NCBI GenBank assembly: GCA_039916225.1
Contig: JBDSLU010000373.1
Location: 1-9,304 of the forward strand
Direction: 5' to 3'
DNA from: JBDSLU01 sp039916225
GTDB taxonomy: Bacteria; Acidobacteriota; Vicinamibacteria; Vicinamibacterales; Vicinamibacteraceae
Length of the DNA: 9,304 bases
Below are positions 5,180-9,304 of this stretch, one piece after another (position 1 is the stretch's first letter; every line of letters starts with the position of its first letter). Below the pieces are notes generated by a model. It did no database searches and had not been told where the DNA came from. It saw only the letters and a program-made list of their open reading frames with translations. The position numbers and the translations under genes were made by a program.

Positions 5180-7837
5180 GTGCCCGAGACCGAGAACGCC
5201 CTGCCGCTGGCCGTGTTCGTCGCCTTTGGCCTCGTCGCCGGCGCCGCGGCCGGCATCGAGTGGCGAGTCGAGTCGGCGCCGATCGCCACCGCGTCGATCG
5301 TCGCGGTGCTGGTAACCGCTTCGGTCGTCGTCTGGGCAGGCGCCCGCCCGCGGGCCGTGCTCGCGGCCGTCATCGGGGTGCTGGCTGGTGCCGCCCTCGG
5401 CGCCCATGCGGCGCAGGACGCGCTGGCGCCGGAGCTGGCCGCGCTCGCCGGCGACGATCCCGTGGTCATCGAGGGGGTGCTGCGGGACGATGCCGTGCCG
5501 TCCGAGTTCGGCGTCACGTGCACACTCGACGCGCAGCGGGCGGAGCGTGCTCGGCGCACGCTGCCGATCGCCGGCGGCATCCGACTCACGATTGGAGGGG
5601 TCGATGCGTTGGCCTCGCGGCACGCGTGGCGCGCCGGTCGGCTCGTGCGCGTGAGCGCGACGCTGCGACGGCCGCTGCCGTATCGCAACTTCGACACGCC
5701 TGATCAGGAAGTGCGACTGGCCTGGCGCGGAATCCGGGTGTTCGGCGCCGTCAAGAGCGCGGCGCTGGTCGAGGTGCTGGCTCGTGGCTCACCGATCGCG
5801 GAAGCCACGGCGGCCGCCCGGGCCTGGGCCCGCCAGACTGTTGCGGCAGCCATCGGAGCCGACGATCCGCAGGCGGCCGCGATCGTGCTCGCGGTGCTGA
5901 TCGGCGACCGCGCCGGCCTGTCGCCGGACGTCGAGGCCCGGCTGCGACGAGCGGGCACGTATCACGTGCTGGCGATCTCGGGCGGCAACATCGCCGTGCT
6001 CGCCGCGATCGTCCTGGCCATCGTCGGACGCTTTGGACTGGCGCCGCGTCCGCGCGCGCTGGTGGTGCTGGGCGTGCTCGCGCTCTATGCCGCGGCGGTG
6101 ATCGGCGGGGCCTCGGTCGCACGCGCCACACTCGCCGCCGCCGTCTATCTGTCGGCGCGCGCGCTCGACTTGCGGACGCCCGGCGTGAATGCCGTGGCTG
6201 TCACCGTCGCGCTGCTCGTCGTGGCGTCGCCGTTGGCGGTGGTCGACGTCGGCTTCTGGCTGACGGTGCTCGCGTCGATGGCGATCCTCACGCAGGCGGA
6301 GCCCTGCGCCCAATGGCTGGTGCGTCGGCTGCCACCCGGTCTGCCGCCGCCAGTCGCCTGGCTGGGCGAGCAGCTGGCGCTGTTGGCCGGTGCGACCGTC
6401 GCCGCCGAAGGGGCGGTTGGTCCGGTCACCGCGTATGCGTTCGGTCAGGCGACGCTGGCTGGACTCGTCCTCAACTTCGCCGCGGTGCCGCTGATGACCA
6501 TCGTGCAAGGCGCGGGGCTCGTGTTGCTGGCTGGCGCGGCCGTGCATCCGGCGTTGGCCCTCGTTCCAGCCACAGCTGCGCGATGGGCGGCGGCCGGCAT
6601 CGTCGGCAGCGCGAGACTGGTCGAGTTCGCGCCGTGGGCGGCGTGGACGCTGCTGCCGCCGCCGCTATGGCTGGCGGCGACGGTCGTCGTGGCCTGGTGG
6701 GCGCTGTGGCAGGCTCGTCGCCGGCCGCGGCTGCGATGGGCGGCCGCCGCCGTCTGGCTGGCCGGGATCGCCGCGATCGCATCCGGCGTGGTCGGGCCGT
6801 CGCTGGTGCCGGAGCCGCTGCTCCTCGCGTCCACGCGCCGCGAGACGCCGTGCCGCCTGCCGTCATTGCCCGATGGCCACTGGCTGCGTGTCATCGCCCT
6901 CGATGTCGGTCAGGGCGACGCGACGCTGCTTCGGTTTCCCGACGGCACGACCTGGCTCGTCGATGCCGGCGGCGCGCTCGCCGGCAGCCGCTTCGATGTC
7001 GGCGCGCGGATCGTTGCGCCGGCGCTGCGTGCGCAGCACGTCCGCGCGCTCGACGCGCTGCTGCTGACCCATGCCGATGCCGACCACGTCGGCGGCGCCG
7101 CCGGCCTGATCCCGCTGGTGCCGCCGGTGCGCGTCTGGGAGGGCGTGCCGGTAGCCGGCCTGCCGCTGCTCGACGTCGTCCGCCGCGCGGCCACGGAGGC
7201 CGGTGCCGAGTGGGGCTCGGTGGTGGCGGGCCGGCAGGCGCGGATCGGCGGGGTCGACGTGCGGGTCCTCCATCCCCCGGCGCCGGACTGGGAGCGCCGG
7301 CGCCCACGCAACGACGATTCGGTGGTCCTCGAGGTCCGGCTCGGCGCAGTCTCGCTCATCCTGCCCGGTGACGTCGGGCCGGCGATCGAGGCGACCTTGG
7401 GCGACGTCCTGGCGCCGGCCACGTTCCGCGTCCTGAAAGCCGCCCACCATGGCAGCCGGGCCTCGTCGACCGCCGCGTTCCTGGACGCCGTGCGTCCGGC
7501 CCTCGTCGTCGCGAGTGCCGGCCTGGCCAACCGCCACGGCCATCCCGATCCGGCCGTCGTCGCCCGCGTCCGCGAGCGTGGCGCCGCCTTCTACCGGACC
7601 GATCGCGATGGCGCGATTGCCATCGACACCGACGGACGCACGGTGCAGATCACGACCTGCAGCGGCACGCATGCCGTCTTCGATGCCGCGGCCGCCGCGG
7701 CTCGGGCGAGTCCGAGGACACCGCCGGGTGAGTCGGCTCAGGCGCGATGGACGCCGGCGCGGCCGTCCTCGACGACGAGCGAGGCTCGTGTCTCGACCGA
7801 GGCGCCGGGCCGCGATACGAAGGGCACCACCCGATAG
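5180..7837 (+). CDS. comEC: DNA internalization/competence protein ComEC/Rec2 family
   Basis: The 885-residue inner-membrane protein is expected to form the channel carrying single-stranded DNA into the cytoplasm during natural transformation. Order: N-terminal membrane helices (~9-60), a DUF4131/OB-like soluble segment (~75-200) containing RNFDTPDQEVRLAWRGI, then the Competence-domain membrane bundle (~220-560) with the family motif YHVLAISGGNIAVL (His262). From ~570 on comes a metallo-beta-lactamase-like domain: DVGQGDATLLRF (575-586), THADADHVGG (His631, Asp633, Asp635, His636), LPGDVG (Asp731), LKAAHHGS (His756, His757), and a late NRHGHP. These metal-site motifs look intact, so the domain may be an active nuclease, as proposed for the family. 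GTG 5180 is chosen because family-like sequence begins there (VPETENALPLAVFV) and CCAGG (5167-5171) lies 8 bases upstream; the frame stays open further upstream but reads antisense-like low-complexity sequence. Recognisable homology ends near residue 830; a tail of about 55 residues rich in Ala, Arg, Ser, Thr and Pro runs into the opposite-strand phoD gene. No comEA or other com genes are in the window. Confidence 0.93.
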   Translation: MPETENALPLAVFVAFGLVAGAAAGIEWRVESAPIATASIVAVLVTASVVVWAGARPRAVLAAVIGVLAGAALGAHAAQDALAPELAALAGDDPVVIEGVLRDDAVPSEFGVTCTLDAQRAERARRTLPIAGGIRLTIGGVDALASRHAWRAGRLVRVSATLRRPLPYRNFDTPDQEVRLAWRGIRVFGAVKSAALVEVLARGSPIAEATAAARAWARQTVAAAIGADDPQAAAIVLAVLIGDRAGLSPDVEARLRRAGTYHVLAISGGNIAVLAAIVLAIVGRFGLAPRPRALVVLGVLALYAAAVIGGASVARATLAAAVYLSARALDLRTPGVNAVAVTVALLVVASPLAVVDVGFWLTVLASMAILTQAEPCAQWLVRRLPPGLPPPVAWLGEQLALLAGATVAAEGAVGPVTAYAFGQATLAGLVLNFAAVPLMTIVQGAGLVLLAGAAVHPALALVPATAARWAAAGIVGSARLVEFAPWAAWTLLPPPLWLAATVVVAWWALWQARRRPRLRWAAAAVWLAGIAAIASGVVGPSLVPEPLLLASTRRETPCRLPSLPDGHWLRVIALDVGQGDATLLRFPDGTTWLVDAGGALAGSRFDVGARIVAPALRAQHVRALDALLLTHADADHVGGAAGLIPLVPPVRVWEGVPVAGLPLLDVVRRAATEAGAEWGSVVAGRQARIGGVDVRVLHPPAPDWERRRPRNDDSVVLEVRLGAVSLILPGDVGPAIEATLGDVLAPATFRVLKAAHHGSRASSTAAFLDAVRPALVVASAGLANRHGHPDPAVVARVRERGAAFYRTDRDGAIAIDTDGRTVQITTCSGTHAVFDAAAAAARASPRTPPGESAQARWTPARPSSTTSEARVSTEAPGRDTKGTTR

Positions 7838-9304
7838 TCGGTCGTCCAGCGATCGCGACCGATGGTGCAGCGGACGTAGCCGCGCTGACCGTTGTGGAAC
7901 TTCACGTGGGGATTGTCGGGGAGCATGGCCTGGTTGCGCGCCGAGATCTCGATCCCGTCGCGGCCCGAGGTGATCGAGGTGCCGACGAACTCGGAAGCGA
8001 CGATCGGCGATGCCGAATCGGATGGATGGGCCCGGAGATCGCACGCCCAGTTGCTGTGGATGTCGCCGGACAGGACGACCGGATTGGACGGCTTGCGCGT
8101 GGCGAAGAAGTCGAGCACCGCCTGGGCGTCCGGCTGGTAGGCGGTCCACTTGTCCATCGAGAACTCTTCCGGCGGTCCGGCGACGAGATCGAGGCGCGCC
8201 ATCAGCACCTGCTGCGCCAGCACGTGCCAGCGGGCCGGCGATGCCGCCAGATGATCGAACAGCCATTCGCGTTGGCGCTCGCCGAGGATCGTCGCGCCGG
8301 CCGCCCGGGCGCCGTCGCACAGTGCGCTCTGCCGGCCGCCGCATGGCTTCGGGGTGCGGTACTGACGGGTGTCGAGGACGCTGAAGTCGACCAGCCGGCC
8401 GAAGGGCAGCGACCGGTACAGCGGCATGTCGGGCCCGCGCGGGCGGCGGACGGCGCGGAGCGGCATGTGCTCGAAGTAGGCCTGATAGGCGGCGGCGCGC
8501 CGGCGCAGGAACGGCTCGCGCGGATCGTCGTCCTGCGACAGATCGTTGGCGTAGTCGTTGTCGACCTCGTGATCGTCCCAGGTGACGATGAACGGGAACG
8601 CGGCGTGGACGGCCTGCAGGTCGGGATCGGTCCGGTACTGCGCGTAGCGCTGCCGGTAGCCGTCGAGCGTGGTCGCCTCGGGCCCGGCGACGGCGCGCAC
8701 CGGGTTTTCCTGCGGGCCGTATTCGTAGATGTAGTCGCCGAGGAAGAGCACGACGTCGACGTCTTCCTGGGCCATGTGGCGGTGCGCGGTGAAGTAGCCC
8801 TGCTCCCAGTGCTGGCAGGACGCGAAGGCAAGCCGCACGCGGTCGACATCGGCGTTCGGCTGGGGGGCGGTCCGGGTCCGTCCCACCGGGCTCTCCCACG
8901 AGCCCGCGCGGAAGCGGTACCAGTAGTACCGCGCCGGCCGCAGGCCGTCGACCTCGACGTGGACGGCGTGGGCGCGCAGCGGCGACGCCTCGGTGGTGGC
9001 CCGTGCCACGACGTGACCGAAGCGCTCGTCCTCGGCGACTTCCCAGGTGACGCGCACGGCCTCGGCGGTCATGCCGCCGCCCGGCGCCAGCGGGTCCGGT
9101 GCCAGCCGGGTCCACAACACGACGGCGTCGTCGGTCGGATCGCCGGACGCGACACCGAGCGTGAACGGCGATCGATCGAACTGTGGCCGGGTCTCGAGCG
9201 GGGCAGCGTGGGCGGGACTGCCTTCGCCGCGGACATGGTCGAGCGGGAAGCCGTCGGCCCACGCGGCGGCGGTGGCGAGGACGCGGGCCGAGTGACCGAG
9301 GAAG
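7738..9304 (-). CDS. phoD: PhoD-type alkaline phosphatase/phosphodiesterase (N-terminus beyond window)
   Basis: At least 521 residues are encoded; the start and the expected Tat signal lie past position 9304. The frame is clearly coding upstream of the GTG at 9120: it reads PFTLGVASGDPTDDAVVLW, the usual N-terminal PhoD signature, so a start at 9120 would be too short. PhoD enzymes hydrolyse phosphate mono- and diesters outside the cytoplasm using Fe3+ and Ca2+ and are usually Tat-exported and phosphate-starvation induced. An N-terminal Ig/Fn3-like domain is followed by the calcineurin-like catalytic core: FASCQHW (Cys at 8815-8817), FLGDYIYEYG (Asp at 8734-8736), TWDDHEVDNDY (DDH at 8569-8577), LVDFSVLDTRQYR, then LSGDIHSNW (GDIH at 8056-8067). 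These correspond to the metal-ligand motifs of the family and all look intact. The C-terminus (VVEDGRAG plus four residues) is typical for the family, so the stop at 7738-7740 is natural. The last 100 bp overlap the 3' end of comEC on the other strand. The promoter and any Pho box are outside the window. Confidence 0.93.
   Translation of the reverse strand, partial: FLGHSARVLATAAAWADGFPLDHVRGEGSPAHAAPLETRPQFDRSPFTLGVASGDPTDDAVVLWTRLAPDPLAPGGGMTAEAVRVTWEVAEDERFGHVVARATTEASPLRAHAVHVEVDGLRPARYYWYRFRAGSWESPVGRTRTAPQPNADVDRVRLAFASCQHWEQGYFTAHRHMAQEDVDVVLFLGDYIYEYGPQENPVRAVAGPEATTLDGYRQRYAQYRTDPDLQAVHAAFPFIVTWDDHEVDNDYANDLSQDDDPREPFLRRRAAAYQAYFEHMPLRAVRRPRGPDMPLYRSLPFGRLVDFSVLDTRQYRTPKPCGGRQSALCDGARAAGATILGERQREWLFDHLAASPARWHVLAQQVLMARLDLVAGPPEEFSMDKWTAYQPDAQAVLDFFATRKPSNPVVLSGDIHSNWACDLRAHPSDSASPIVASEFVGTSITSGRDGIEISARNQAMLPDNPHVKFHNGQRGYVRCTIGRDRWTTDYRVVPFVSRPGASVETRASLVVEDGRAGVHRA

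Noticed and set aside
7738..9120. phoD starting at the GTG at 9120
   Set aside because: The codons upstream to the window edge encode the conserved PhoD N-terminal signature (GVASGDPTDDAVV), so the true start is further upstream and outside the window.
6863..9262. A 799-codon minus-strand open frame over phoD and the comEC 3' end
   Set aside because: Arg-rich low-complexity translation out of frame with phoD, spanning two well-supported genes; a GC-rich artefact.

Overview
This is a very GC-rich window (roughly two thirds or more G+C, with G or C at most third codon positions). It carries two housekeeping-type genes, one very large secreted repeat protein and one extracytoplasmic phosphoesterase. 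The organism is probably a Gram-negative soil- or sediment-type bacterium with a high-GC genome. Acidobacteriota (Vicinamibacteria-like) is my best guess from the mix of a LamG/Ig/Fn3 exoprotein, PhoD and ComEC, but nothing here fixes the taxonomy.

Layout: (1) 3-425 (+) is the last 140 codons of carB, the allosteric MGS domain of the carbamoyl-phosphate synthase large subunit. (2) 426-698 is a non-coding gap with a locally AT-richer patch (about 565-665) and a perfect 13-bp dyad at 554-566, the likely promoter region of the next gene. (3) 699-4937 (+) is a 1412-residue exported protein: signal peptide, an unrecognised N-terminal domain, then [Ig-like, LamG-like, Fn3-like] twice and a final Ig-like plus LamG-like pair. 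The module is a tandem DNA repeat with a period of 1299/1296 bp. (4) 5001-5028 is a strong intrinsic terminator. (5) 5180-7837 (+) is comEC/rec2, the inner-membrane DNA uptake channel. (6) 7738-9304 (-) is phoD, a PhoD-type alkaline phosphatase/phosphodiesterase whose N-terminus lies beyond the window edge. It converges on comEC and the two reading frames overlap tail to tail by 100 bp.

The four genes do not form one pathway. carB is pyrimidine/arginine metabolism, the LamG protein is probably a surface or secreted carbohydrate- or matrix-binding protein, comEC imports DNA, and phoD scavenges phosphate from phosphoesters outside the cytoplasm. A loose nutrient-scavenging link between DNA uptake and phosphate release is possible but speculative. 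I see no RNA genes, mobile elements, CRISPR arrays or clear transfer scars. I did not find a convincing new multi-gene system. The most notable items are the internally duplicated exoprotein with its unfamiliar N-terminal domain and the overlapping comEC/phoD 3' ends.
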